64,000 nt of DNA. Source: Fragum whitleyi (lineage: Eukaryota > Mollusca > Bivalvia > Cardiida > Cardiidae). The notes beneath the pieces were generated by a model. It was not told where the DNA came from. It saw only the letters and a program-made list of their open reading frames with translations, and ran no database searches. Where the stretch lies: contig OX411543.1 in assembly GCA_948146395.1 (NCBI GenBank), positions 22,298,026 through 22,362,025 of the forward strand, given 5' to 3'. A program made the translations under genes and the position numbers. Numbering within the stretch: position 1 is the first letter of the stretch; every line of letters starts with the position of its first letter. Shown piece by piece: positions 35,637 to 46,013 of this stretch.

Positions 35637-35885
35637 TCAGCTTGTCATTTCCAAACGCCATCGACATGACCAAAACGAAAAAGTTATTTGCGTTCAAGAG
35701 CACAATACTAGTTTACACAGTAAATCGTTTGTTTAAATTTTGTGCTTAAAAACTTGTAATATACAGTTTGTCATTTCTAAACGCCATATGACATGACCAA
35801 AACCAGAAAGTTATTTGCGTTCAAAGGCACAACACTAGTTTACACAGTCAATCGTTTGTTTAAATTGTGTGCTTAAAACTTGTTT
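35637..35885 (+). repeat. Direct duplication, 126-bp period
   Basis: Two copies begin near 35637 and 35763, each with CAGTTTGTCATTTCTAAACG-like starts, AAGTTATTTGCGTTCAA, CACTAGTTTACACAG-like and AATCGTTTGTTTAAATT blocks. They are about 90% identical by eye. Confidence 0.8.
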
Positions 35886-36267
35886 AACAAATTTAGTCAG
35901 TATGTAAGACTTACAAAAATGTACAGAATTCATAACCAATAGGAATGGAAAAAAAACTGTCCAGATCAGTCCAGAAAATCCTAATAGCACCCGCGTTTAG
36001 ATGTTGATGGCGGTAAGAGAATTACACAAATTTTAATAGTCTTCTTGACCAAATTGCGGAATGTTTTAGGCCTTATCCAAGAGTGGAGAATCTCTTTACC
36101 TGAAAGGCACTTCCTAATTTGATTAATTGATACCCTTAACTGGTGTATACGAAAGTTCATAAAGGAGCAGTGGAGCTCCAGAAATTTTGACTCAATTAAA
36201 CGTTTTATAGAATCCATTCTAATTATCGTAATTCTTATATCTCGGTCGTGTATGTCGCTTTGCAAAG
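35886..36267. other. No recognisable feature
   Basis: The minus-strand frame 35981-36319 overlaps the next duplication and has no motif. Confidence 0.4.
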
Positions 36268-36560
36268 TTTTGATACAAAAGCTGAAAATTTGACATTCGA
36301 AATGAAAATGCCCTAGCACAAAGTCGTCCGTTGACGTAGACGTGGCGCGAGTTTTTACCCTTAATCATAACGGAACACGAAAAATTATCTCGCTCGATAA
36401 TTTTAAGTTTTGATACAATAGCTGAAAATTTGACATTCGAAATGAAACTACTCTAGCACAAAGTCCGTTGACGTAGACGTGGCGCGAGCTTTTACCCTTA
36501 ATCATAACAGAACACGAAAAATTATCCCAGTCGATACATTTAGACTGACAGCTATCTTTT
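36268..36560 (+). repeat. Direct duplication, 140-bp period
   Basis: GCTGAAAATTTGACATTCGA occurs at 36281 and 36421, followed in both by CTAGCACAAAGT, GTTGACGTAGACGTGGCGCG and CATAACRGAACACGAAAA. The copies are nearly identical, so the duplication is recent. Confidence 0.85.
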
Positions 36561-36699
36561 GAATCAAAGCACAATACTGAAGAAAGATAATTTTCTTTAA
36601 CTTTTTACTAAACTTGTTTTATAAGTTACCTAAAATTGGCACTCTTTGTTATTTGTATCTCCCTGAGGTTGACGCACCAGCGGTCTTGCAAGGTTAGGT

Positions 36700-36810
36700 C
36701 ATTTAAAGTGACGTCATCGAGTTTTCCAAGGTTTTCCCGTAATTTTTAAAAATAGTCCGTCTCTGTATATCCGAGGTTGACCGTGAGATTTGCCGAGTGG
36801 TGTTCCGAAT
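36700..36810 (-). mobile_element. Repeat family E, fragment
   Basis: TGACGTCATCGAGTTTTCC at 36709, AAATAGTCCGTCTCTGTA near 36750 and ATCCGAGGTTGACCGTGAG near 36768 match the inverse of 42690-42980 and the plus strand of 60222-60325. Confidence 0.65.
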
Positions 36811-37119
36811 GGCACTAGCGATCTTGAAGGGTGAGGTCGGCTGTCTGAAGTTGACAGCCTTGTGGCCTGGCAGCGTTAAAATGAAAATAAGCAAAACACA
36901 AAATATCAGTCTAGCGGCGTTGGGCCAGTTTCACTAATAGATTTAAGACGCATTTTTGTTTTACTGAAGACTTTCCACATATTGAGGCTAAAAATCACGT
37001 ATCGCCAATCTATCAATACCTATGTAAAGTGATTGTTGTTTTAACTGTTTCGAAAGTCATTAGTAACACAAAACCATGTCTTAAATGTTTGATGTAACTT
37101 GGATTGGAGACGAATAGAA

Positions 37120-37480
37120 ATTCCAGCTGCCTGGCAGCCTGACAGCCTAGCGTCTTAGGCAAAATAAGGAATGGTAACACCACTAGCCTAGCCATCTGAC
37201 AGCATAGCGGCCCATGGACTTGTCGGTCTGGAAGCAAAATAATGACTTGTTACATCAACAAGCATGCAGCCTTGTCTCTGCTTGAAAAAGGGTAAAACCA
37301 ACAGCGTAGCGGCCTGGTGGCAAAGGGAAATCTCAACAGCCAAGTGGCCTGGTGGCCTGTAAGCAAAATGAATACATGTAGGAAGAACAGTCTACCGGCC
37401 TGCGGCTTAGCTGCCCGGAAAAAAAATAATAACATGTATTCTAGCGACAAAATCTCAACACTCTAGCGGTATGGTGGCCT
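37120..37480 (+). repeat. Degenerate tandem array, units about 60-70 bp
   Basis: A unit like AGCGGCCTGGTGGC plus GGAAGCAAAATAATGAC recurs about six times with many changes, for example near 37125, 37195, 37250, 37305, 37340 and 37395. GC-rich half-units alternate with AT-rich ones. A related stretch lies at 36845-36930. Confidence 0.55.
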
Positions 37481-37616
37481 TCCTACATATCAGTTTGAAT
37501 CAAAAATAATTGGATCGGATTTTTTGCAGGAGCATGATACAAACACAAATATCCACTTGGCTTGTTGGAGAAGAAAAACAATAAATTTAATGAAGCACAT
37601 ATCGGGCGGTGATTTA

Positions 37617-39245
37617 TATATACTCAGAACATACAGTTAAGCGCCACTAAGTATTAAGTTAATAAAATTTCTTTCGAAAACTTTAATAACGTATCTATGT
37701 TGTCAAACGGTTAGAACAACCTTGTAGCTATTGATTAAAAACGCTTCGGATGCATGTGTATATTCAGCAAGTCTCGTGCAGTGACTGTAAAGCCAGGACT
37801 CGTGCAAAGTGGAAAATCAGCTTTTCTGTCAGAGATACTTACGTCGTGTAGCTCGTGCAATTGTTTACATTTCGATTTGAAAGTCAGTCATGGCAAGGCG
37901 TAGATTGTCTACAAATGAAAGATGGCGAATAATTGGAATGCGAGATTCTGTAATGTCTTGTAGAGCCATTGCCAGACAGCTGGAGTATCACCACAGTGTC
38001 ATAACACGTTTGGTACAAAAGCACGCACAGACAAACGACGTTAAGGACCGTGTCAGATCTGGACGCCCTAGAGTAACGTCTATTCGAGAGGATAGAGCAA
38101 ATTTGCGTCACGCCAGACGTCTGCCCTTCACCAGTGCGCCTGTACTAAGGGGCAACTGGAATACACACAGACGGGTCTCTATTTCAACAGTGCGAAATCG
38201 ACTTCGGATGGCTGTGTATAAGGCACGAAGACCCATGAAACGTCCAAAGTTACAACAGAGACACATCAATGTACGTCTTATATGGTGTAGAGCGAGGGCA
38301 CGTTGGAACTTGGCATCATGGCGTCGGATCCATTGGTCAGATGAGTGCAGGATGTTGTTGCATGTCACCGATGGCCGAATTCGTGTTTGGAGACAACCTA
38401 ACACCCGATTTGCACCAAAGTATGTCCAACCAACCCATCAGGGTGGCGGTGGCTCCGTTATGAAATGGGGTTGTGTCTCCTACGACTGTAAACTGGACCT
38501 AGTGACAGTTCCAGGAACATTGACTGGCGATAAATATCGCGATAACACCGCTTTTCCTGTGGTAATTCCACATTTTGACAATCACCCTCTTCGAACAAGA
38601 CCAGTGTACATGGATGATAACGCCAGACCCCACAGAGCAAGAGTCGTGGCGGACGTTATGCAACGTGAAGCCATCACCACCATTCCATGGCCGGCTTGTA
38701 GTCCCGATCTTAACCCCATCGAGCACCTGTGGGACATTTTAGGGCGCCGTATACGTCGGAGAAGGCCTCCTATACAAAATGTGGTTGAGTTAGAAGCAGC
38801 ACTGCACCAGGAGTGGCAGCAAATCCCTCAACACATCATCAAGAGGCGGATTCGTGGCATGCCAAGGAGGGTGCGCGCAGTGATCAATGCTCACGGATCT
38901 TACAAACGCTACTGACTAAGATGTGAATGGAATTAATCGCATTTGTGTTATCTGACTTCTAAAACCAAGTTTCGTGTCATAGACAACACCGTAAGTCGGC
39001 TTTGACAATAGTTTGTCATGTTTTAAAACAAGGTGAAAATACGTCATTTACATTTCAAGGTACAAAGTCATTAAAATTTATCACCACCCATGTTATGTTG
39101 TGAAATTGTAAAGTCAACGTACCATTTTCAACATTGGAACTCAATATTTACATCTCTGTTATTTTGAGTTAATGCAGGCTCCCTGCCTTTAAAAATCTTC
39201 TGCCTAAAAACTGGTGGCGCTTAACTTCTTGTTCTGAGTATATAT
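37617..39245 (+). mobile_element. Tc1-type DNA transposon, full length
   Basis: About 1.63 kb. The left end TATACTCAGAACATACAGTT (37619) with GCGCCAC to 37647 is matched by the inverted right end (39214-39243) at roughly 29 of 33 positions. TA dinucleotides flank both ends, though the AT-rich ends make the exact boundary uncertain by a few bases. It encloses one open transposase frame. Confidence 0.8.
37890..38915 (+). CDS. Tc1/mariner-family transposase, DD34E, open frame
   Basis: 341 codons, close to the usual Tc1 length, with no stops. Residues 1-110 form the paired helix-turn-helix DNA-binding region, with a GRPRV hinge at 58-62. The catalytic triad is Asp151 (HWSDE), Asp243 (MDDNARPH) and Glu278 (DLNPIEHLW), with 34 residues between the last two, which defines the Tc1 group. 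The GGGGSVMKWG block at 185-194 is the family glycine-rich motif. The protein would bind the terminal repeats and move the element by cut and paste into TA. The intact frame and motifs suggest recent activity. The ATG at 37890 is used because the family N-terminus starts there. Confidence 0.93.
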   Translation: MARRRLSTNERWRIIGMRDSVMSCRAIARQLEYHHSVITRLVQKHAQTNDVKDRVRSGRPRVTSIREDRANLRHARRLPFTSAPVLRGNWNTHRRVSISTVRNRLRMAVYKARRPMKRPKLQQRHINVRLIWCRARARWNLASWRRIHWSDECRMLLHVTDGRIRVWRQPNTRFAPKYVQPTHQGGGGSVMKWGCVSYDCKLDLVTVPGTLTGDKYRDNTAFPVVIPHFDNHPLRTRPVYMDDNARPHRARVVADVMQREAITTIPWPACSPDLNPIEHLWDILGRRIRRRRPPIQNVVELEAALHQEWQQIPQHIIKRRIRGMPRRVRAVINAHGSYKRY

Positions 39246-40136
39246 TATTTTAAGACATAATTACATCAGACTACATCAGGAAGTTGTCTTAATATCTGAA
39301 GTAGTGGCAGAAGTATGAACATGTAAAAGATGAAAAGAAAAAGCCAACTACTACATGCCTCGATAGTAGACCAGGCTACTTTTCGTTCTTCGGAAATGGT
39401 CTCCTTCAACGTGTCTTTTCGCAAACTTTAGGGTTTAATTGAAAATAAAAAATCGTGGAATTGATCTTAATGAAAGCATAAAAGGTGAACGTCCTAAATT
39501 TAAATCAAGTTATGTCAAAGGTCATTTCCCACCTTTTTGCTTTTTCATTTACATTTATTCAAAATAATTCCGCTCTATATTTCTTGAAACAGATAATGTA
39601 AGAAGACGTCTGTTTAGGTTACATTTGATTATAGGTTTTCCGGAAACCTGGTGAAGATAGATAACGTATGTTGACAATGATTATCAGTGTCTGTAAGATA
39701 AAATTGGACTTGGGACTACTTTATTACGTCTGTTGGTCCATTTACAGATCAATCTAGTTTAAGCCAACGTTTAGGGAAAAATCTTATATTATCGAAACTT
39801 AGTTTATATAATGTGTGATATGGATAGGTGTGTTGTAAATAACTATTTTCTGGTTGGAAAATTTTCCAAACCTTTTCCTTAAATATGTATGTTTCTTATA
39901 TCTTTAACTAAGTCTTATACCGCTTTGGTACTTGCTTGGTGACCCATCATCGATATATGACTTTTTTGTCTTATCGTTTTGTGATATACCGAAAAATTGT
40001 CATAACTCGTCGTTTTGTATCAGTCGTTGTAAGTCACTTTGAGTTAAATATCGAAATGATGCCATTAAAATGTTTACATAGCATGACGGTAACGGAATAA
40101 ATGACTACAACTTTTAAAATGAGCCTGTGCGTAACA
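39246..40136. other. No recognisable feature
   Basis: AT-rich sequence without a supported gene or repeat. Confidence 0.4.
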
Positions 40137-40215
40137 ATGTGGTGTCCGTGGCATAGAGGTAGAGCGTCGGCCTCTTGACCCATAGGTCCTGAGTTTGATT
40201 CCCGGGAGCGGCTAT
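40137..40215 (+). repeat. tRNA-derived SINE head
   Basis: GGCATAGAGGTAGAGCG fits an internal A box, and GTTTGATTCCCGGG about 40 bases later fits a B box with a pairing T stem (TCCTG/CGGGA). The acceptor stem does not pair, so it is a tRNA-like SINE head and not a working tRNA. Confidence 0.6.
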
Positions 40216-40458
40216 CGATCTTGGTTCTTTCATTGGCCCACATATTAGGCTCGAATACTGGTGAATTTTCCAGGAAGCAGAATCGAGAGGGATTTATCTA
40301 AGCTGTAAGAACTTGTTTCCAAATCGATGTAAAATAAATAGGTTTAAACCTAAACCGTAAAAATATTAATAATTTCACTTGCGTAAAAAGTAGAGCCTCT
40401 GATCTGCATGTGCATCCCAACAGTTTGATCATCGTCTCTTCTAATGTTTTTGTTGATA

Positions 40459-40923
40459 AAGTTGGTAACATGATGAAATTTACTCCCATGCCGATCAAGA
40501 CCAATCTAAATCGCTCACCGAGCGCTCCATTCATTCATTCCAAACATACACTCAAACCACTCAAAAACGATCCAAAAATTACTAAAAAGGATAAGACCAA
40601 TAACAACTTTCAAAATGAAAATCGCAAGAAAAAAATCCCCGATTTTACAGACATAATTGAAATTTATAAATGTTCGATTGGTTCGTGAATCAAAACATAG
40701 AATTATTTTTATAGAAATTGCATGCGTTTTTATAAAATGGAGGTCAAACATTTCCATAATTTCGTCATCCTGAACAAAATAAGTGTTTGTTCATTCTGAA
40801 CAAAATTAGTGGTATTAGATTACCTCCCTTTAAATTCACCTAAAACTCATCACACTAATTCAATTTCATTCCAAAATCATTCCGGAATCATTTACCTTTT
40901 AAATTTCACGATATTGTTAGCTT
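40459..40923 (-). mobile_element. MITE family A, diverged copy
   Basis: CCAATCTAAATCGCTCACCG and GCTCCATTCATTCATTCC near 40501-40545, the CTGAACAAAAT palindromic centre (40770-40810) and a decayed terminal AATTTCACGATATTGTTAG (40902) identify the family. The flanking TA is lost or mutated. Confidence 0.65.
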
Positions 40924-41489
40924 AAAATCCTTGCTTTTACAAGATGGCGAGGGAATATTCTATTTGCATCGTCAGTTTGCCTAGACGGCTCAACGATTGT
41001 GCTTTGGACACATATGATATTGCTGGAATGTCACGCATAGGCCGTTATCATATGATACATTTGTTCGAGGAACGTCTCGATCTAACCATCTTTTTTTCGC
41101 TCACAGATCGGCATTGTTTCATAGTTCAAGGGAAATAACTTTTTCTCGAAATAATTCAGACGGTAAAACACGGTAAGATTCCTTTTTATGGCGTCGACGG
41201 CGTGGACATACTTTCTCAAACCCTCGAAAGAGTGTATACGAAGACTTATTTCTAGTACGTTGTCGGGGTTGTCAAGTTGATAATCTACTAATTATATATG
41301 ATCTTTGTTAAGGATACCCAAAACATTTGAAAAGGTTTAAACATGATATTTCGTTTCGCACGTTAGTCCGCTTGATGGTGCCTACGCTCGAATGCTGGAC
41401 GCTCGTTAGTGGATAAAATATCAAAGTCGAAATGATGGTATAATTAGCACAAAATTATACCAAGAGTTCCTCCTTGATAGTATAAGTTG
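40924..41489. other. No recognisable feature
   Basis: Nothing supportable. A 64-codon frame at 40944 has no motif. Confidence 0.4.
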
Positions 41490-41662
41490 CTCTATTGATA
41501 CGATGATGTCCATGTGTGCCAAGTTTCAAGTGAGTGCATTTAGTAAAGAAAAAAAAATAAAAAATCTGAAAGTTTGTGCACGAAGACTACATTAACAACG
41601 ACGACCATAGCTATGGCAATACCTAAGGTTTTCCCCGAAACAGCCGAGCTAAAAAATAACAA
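41490..41662 (+). mobile_element. Unit-repeat element right-end fragment
   Basis: CATGTGTGCCAAGTTTCAAG near 41511, then AACGACGACCATAGCTATGG near 41598 and CAGCCGAGCTAAAAAATAAC at 41642. The last block is a variant of the AGGTGAGCTAAAAA end seen at 18500. Confidence 0.5.
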
Positions 41663-42397
41663 GGAGGGATGACAGAAATCAAAGTCTATGAAAACACCCG
41701 TCTTACAAAAAAGTTATATTCAATGAATTTTGATGAACTGTCTTGATACTGATGATATGATATATTATGATAATAACGCTTATTTAATTGCAATTTGTAA
41801 CTACTAAACTTAAACCTAGGATTTTAGTAGATCTTATTGCATTTGTAGTAGGTCTATTCCTCTCACAAGACAGTATTGTCGATCTCCCTGGTGTGATACC
41901 AGAAAATAGATAAACTTGTACTCACTTAGACAGGAATTGACGATTTCAGAGGAAGATTTGAACAGAATACTGTAAGCAGATTATTAGTTCGTTTAAATCT
42001 TCAACGGATAGCATTCTCCGTTTTTTAAGATAAGCCTTGAAAGCACTAAAATTTTAGTCAGATCAAAACAGCATACAGACGTAAACATAAAAGAAATTCC
42101 TCTTATTCATCGTAGAAAACTTATCGGTCACTTTTAACAAATCTTGAAAAGTAATACTTACGAATGATGCAGATGCACGTGTTTGTTGAATTCTAAGAGC
42201 TTGTTTGCTTCGTAGACATCGAAAACAAAGTCCACTCAACAATTATTACGGAAAGGCAGTGAAACTTGTATCAGAACTTGGGAATCCCAAATTTCAAAAT
42301 TAATATTGGTGGGTAGGATAAATTTCACATTTCCCCCTAATTTACGCAAATGTATTTCAAAATAATGTTTCCTTGGCATATTTCCAGTCAGTTGTCG
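41663..42397. other. No recognisable feature
   Basis: AT-rich, with no supported gene or repeat. Confidence 0.4.
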
Positions 42398-42562
42398 TTA
42401 AGGTGGTGAGACCGTAATACTTCCGCAACATTTCGGTCCACATGTTCTTTCACAATCTTAACCAAGGTTTCCTAATGAAAATCATTAGGAAACCTCGGTT
42501 AACACTTTTAATGTTCATTACTCCCAAAACATTGCAGAACTATTACGGGTCCACTACCTTAA
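42398..42562. mobile_element. Fully palindromic MITE with TTAA ends
   Basis: Outer ends TTAAGGTGGTGAGACCGTAA and the inverted TTACGGGTCCACTACCTTAA are joined through a near-perfect central hairpin (42464-42503, ACCAAGGTTTCCTAATGA / TCATTAGGAAACCTCGGT). TTAA at both borders is the piggyBac target site, but could also be part of the repeat. Confidence 0.65.
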
Positions 42563-42689
42563 GGCAACGAAGATACGTCAATTTTTGAACGATATTTACT
42601 CGAATTAAATTTTGACAATGATATTGCATGCAATCTGCAAGTTTTTTTCAAAGAAGGGGTGATGACTTCTCTCATCTGCTACTCATGAT

Positions 42690-43125
42690 CTCATTCGGAA
42701 CACCACTCGGCCAATCTCACGATCAACCTCGGATGTCACTCGTAACACCACTCGGCCAATCTCACGATCAACCTTGGATGTTATTCGGAACACCTCTCGG
42801 CAAATCTCAGGATCAACCTCGGATATCATTCGGAACACCACTCGGCCAATCTCACGATCACCCTCGGATGTCATTCGGAACACCATTCGGCAAATCTCAC
42901 GATCAACCTCGGATGTACATAGACGGACTACTTTTAAAAATGACGGGAAAACCTTTGAAAAAAACTCGATGACGTCAGTTAAAATGGCTTAAGCCCTCGA
43001 AACTTTGAGTGAAAACATTCGACGTCGCCAACGCTACTCGTCACTGACGTGAAACCATCGATTACTAATAAAAATATCTTTAGATCCATAAATAACGGCT
43101 GAAAACATCTTAATTTTCCCAAATC
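42690..43125 (+). mobile_element. Repeat family E with 48-bp tandem array
   Basis: Five units of about 48 bp (42693-42916) read TCATTCGGAACACCACTCGG, CCAATCTCACGATCAACC, TCGGATG. They are followed by AGACGGACTACTTTTAAAAA, GATGACGTCAGTTAAAATGG and GACGTCGCCAACGCTACTCG, all of which reappear inverted at 60085-60330 with only about one and a half units. Open frames across the array come from its 48-bp (multiple of 3) period and are not genes. Confidence 0.75.
42970..42977 (+). promoter_or_regulatory. CRE-like palindrome TGACGTCA
   Basis: TGACGTCA is the CREB/ATF full site. It is present in all three family E copies (36709-36716, here, 60222-60229), so it is spread by the repeat. Function is not shown. 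Confidence 0.35.
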
Positions 43126-44415
43126 TTCAAGATTGACTTTTCATTCTTTAAAAAATATGTTCTATTAAATTATTTTCTTTTAAAAGTGCAGGGATAGAAG
43201 CATGTAGTGACCGATTAGAAGTTGTTTTTAGTTCACATGTTCCACTCAAAGGGCTATGTCATAGAACGCATTGTCCAATATTCTCAATTGATATATTTTG
43301 TGTAAATATCAGTAGTCTTTTTTACAAACGATTCTGGGTATTTTGATTTTTTTTCATTTGACGGGTCTTGTCATGGCGTATTTTCGCGAGTTAAGTATAT
43401 GACATTAACCCTTGTCGGATGGACCTTCGAACGTCACCATCTTGGTAGATTTGTTCCGTCTTCTTGCTTGGGTCTTTTTACGGGCAAAAAATTAAAATCT
43501 TCAATTTGCATTACTGGTTCCTGGTGGGGACTGAAGTCTTTTATTAGCGCATTATCCAACATTATGCCCTAGAAAGCGAGTTTTATAGTTCCCCGAATGT
43601 TCTATATGGTACAATGTTTAAAAATTGGTTTAGACAAATTTGTAAAGTTCCCATTTTGTTATATAGAAAAATCCAGTTTCTGAGTAGTCGATACAACAAA
43701 ATCATGATTTAAAAATGGTAGAACCTACATTCCTTTGTCTTGTCCTTTTTTATTTTTAATGATGTTTTTTACAGTCCTCACCTTGTAAGTCATGTGTGAT
43801 TTTAAACTTAAGTAAAATGTGGAAAAAAGTAGCAATTACTTGCAGCAAAAATCTCCTTTTCCCAATAATTTTATTTACCATATAAGATTAATTCCTAATT
43901 TGTCCTGTTTTTCATTATAAGTACAGCTATTTTAAAGGGACAAACCTATTTAAAAAAGATGGTAATATTAAAGGGAAAATAGTTTTGGCTACAAATCTCT
44001 CTGGCATTTGAAACAACGGTGCAAGCGATATAATCGTGTGTGATTCACAACTCAGGGTTAACGTAAGATTACCTCTCTTGTATCTGGATACAACAAAGTG
44101 TCAAATATAAACCATTTTTTCCAATTTGCTGGACATGACAATATTGACGGGAACCCAAAAACTTACATGTAGTTTACAAGCCCATTACTAAAGAAGAGTT
44201 CATAATATTGCAAACCTGAAATGTGACTGTGATGCCTTTACTGTTTCCAAACAAAAGACCCGGCAAGCTTCGGGAACGGGTTTACTAAAAGGGCGTTGCT
44301 ACGAAAAGGAACATGGAGACTAACAGCATATGTAACAGGTCAATCAACTTAATCCGACATGAATTACTTTTAACCTTAAATCATAGGTTTATAATCAAAC
44401 CCTCTTAACTTCGTA
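43126..44415. other. No recognisable feature
   Basis: About 1.3 kb of AT-rich sequence without a coding frame or repeat I recognise. Confidence 0.45.
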
Positions 44416-45082
44416 GCTTTTTAGCTAAATGAGCACATCGTGCTCAGGGTGAGCTTTCGTGATCATTGAATGCCCGCCGTGTGTCGTCCGTCGTCCGTCG
44501 TCAGGCGTCAACAATTTTAGCGTTTACACTCTAGAGGCCACAAATATGAATCAATCGCCATGACACATGATCAGAATGATTGTCAGGTCACAAGGATGAA
44601 CCCAATTGAAAATGGGAAGGATCGGTGCCATATCATGGGAAAATGGGGCCTTAATGACAACTTTCTTGTTTACACTCTAGAGACCATAAATAGATCCAAT
44701 CTCAATGAATTTTGGTCAGAATACTGGTCAGGTCACAAGAAAAGACCATATTGAAAATAGGAAGGATCCGTGCCATATCATAGGAAAATGGGCCTTAATG
44801 ACAATGTTCTTCTTACACCCTAGAGGCAGCAAATATTATCCAATCTTCATGAAAGTTCGTCAGAATGTTTGTTAAGTCACAACGATGAACCATTTTGACA
44901 ATGGGAAGGATCTTTGCCATCTCATGGGAAAAAGGGCCTTGATGACAATATTCTTGTTTACACTCTAGATACTACAAGTATTAAAAGTACAATTACGACT
45001 TTTGCTGGAAAATTTGATAATAGTTATTTTAGACAAAGATACACAGGTGAGCGATATAGGACCATCATGGTCCTTTTGTTTA
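44416..45082 (-). mobile_element. Pearl-like element, complete copy
   Basis: On the minus strand the left end (45082 downward) reads AACAAAAGGACCATGATGG then CGCTCACCTGTG, and the right end has the GACGACGGACGACGGACG tract, GAGCACGATGTGCTC hairpin and TTAGCTAAAAAGC (44416). The body has units about 160 bp apart marked by CTTGTTTACACTCTAGA (44518, 44668, 44810, 44955). This is the best-defined whole copy, about 667 bp. Confidence 0.75.
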
Positions 45083-45084
45083 AC

Positions 45085-45720
45085 CATGCGATGAAACGTG
45101 TTCACTTTCACTTTCGATTTTAGGATACAGTTATTCGCACGCATTCATAGTATAGATTCGCAAGAAAGAGTGAGGTTCGAGAAATCGTTATCTCCTATCG
45201 TATTAAATGTAAAATTGATCTTTGATCACTTACTTGAAATTGCTGGTCTATAATTCTCGACTAATTATTGAAAAACCCAAATAATGAAAATTAAACTCGC
45301 CAAATTAGGTCACGTCTAAGTCAGTTGGATGATATTATCCATGATTAATGCCCTGGCAGGGCGAAGCCTAAGTAACGGGTCGTTGCACTTAAGGTTCAGG
45401 GAAATCGGCTTTTATCTAAAATAACCTTCTTATAAAGAGAATAGAAGAAATAACTGGAGACCTTAAATCGTATATAGATTGGTAGCCAAATCCTTGTAAC
45501 TTCAGCTTAATCAAGCTGAAGTTACGAGGCCTTGGTAACCAAACGATGAAATGTGTTCATTGTCTCATAGCACGTGAATCCTTTAGGTTTTAGGATATAG
45601 TTATTTGCATACGTTAACGATGATTACCAATTAAAATTTGAAAGAATCCAAAATATTGAAAGGTAAACTCGCCAACTTATGTCACGGTTTAGCCCCGCCC
45701 TGCCAGTTCATTAACTACGC
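45085..45720 (+). repeat. Two diverged direct repeats
   Basis: CGATGAAACGTGTTCA (45090) with TAGGATACAGTTATTCGCA and AAACTCGCCAAATTAGGTCAC (to about 45315) recurs as CGATGAAATGTGTTCA (45544), TAGGATATAGTTATTTGCA and AAACTCGCCAACTTATGTCAC (to about 45683). A GCCCTGCCAG stretch follows both, inverted in one. A 13-bp perfect hairpin (GTAACTTCAGCTT/AAGCTGAAGTTAC) lies at 45496-45525. Confidence 0.6.
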
Positions 45721-46013
45721 AAAATAACGCGATATGCTTTTTGTTGAGGGGTATTAGTGGTCTTCCTTGTTATGATTCAGAAGTTCAAGAAAGAGTCGTG
45801 GGGCCACAACTTCCATTACACTTTTTGAAAAGCATACTACTTCATCTGTTGAACTCTCGATCTTATGTTAGCATCACGAGTCAATTGAAAAGGGATGAAA
45901 TCCGACTTTAAATGTTGGCTACAATGTCTGTTATTAGACACCATAAGTGAAATTGTTCTGTATTTTTGCAACTAAGAAATATACTCACATTTTATTATTG
46001 TTACAGTTAAATA
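45721..46013. other. No recognisable feature
   Basis: Nothing supportable is seen. Confidence 0.4.

Larger units (their letters stand above)
30100..35640 (+). mobile_element. Tandem-unit element split by a MITE and a foldback
   Basis: Units recur around TTTCAGAGAAGA-type blocks at about 30170, 30302, 30440, 30605, 31185 and 35500, with GAAATCTGAAAG and CATTCCTGTGRAATTT blocks (31300-31345, 35430-35480). The element ends in a GACGGATAGACGGACGG tract at 35550. The interruptions are the MITE 30666-31101 and the foldback of about 31398-35370. The unit block around GACTCGACAGCCTATAGTAC at 35390 continues the pattern of 31245, which shows a single element was split. Confidence 0.6.

Noticed and set aside
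40137..40215. Possible functional tRNA gene
   Set aside because: A and B boxes are present but the acceptor stem does not pair and the anticodon arm is poor; better as a SINE head.
42628..42992. Overlapping open frames on both strands across the 48-bp array
   Set aside because: The period is a multiple of three, so all frames stay open by repetition; the repeat explains them.
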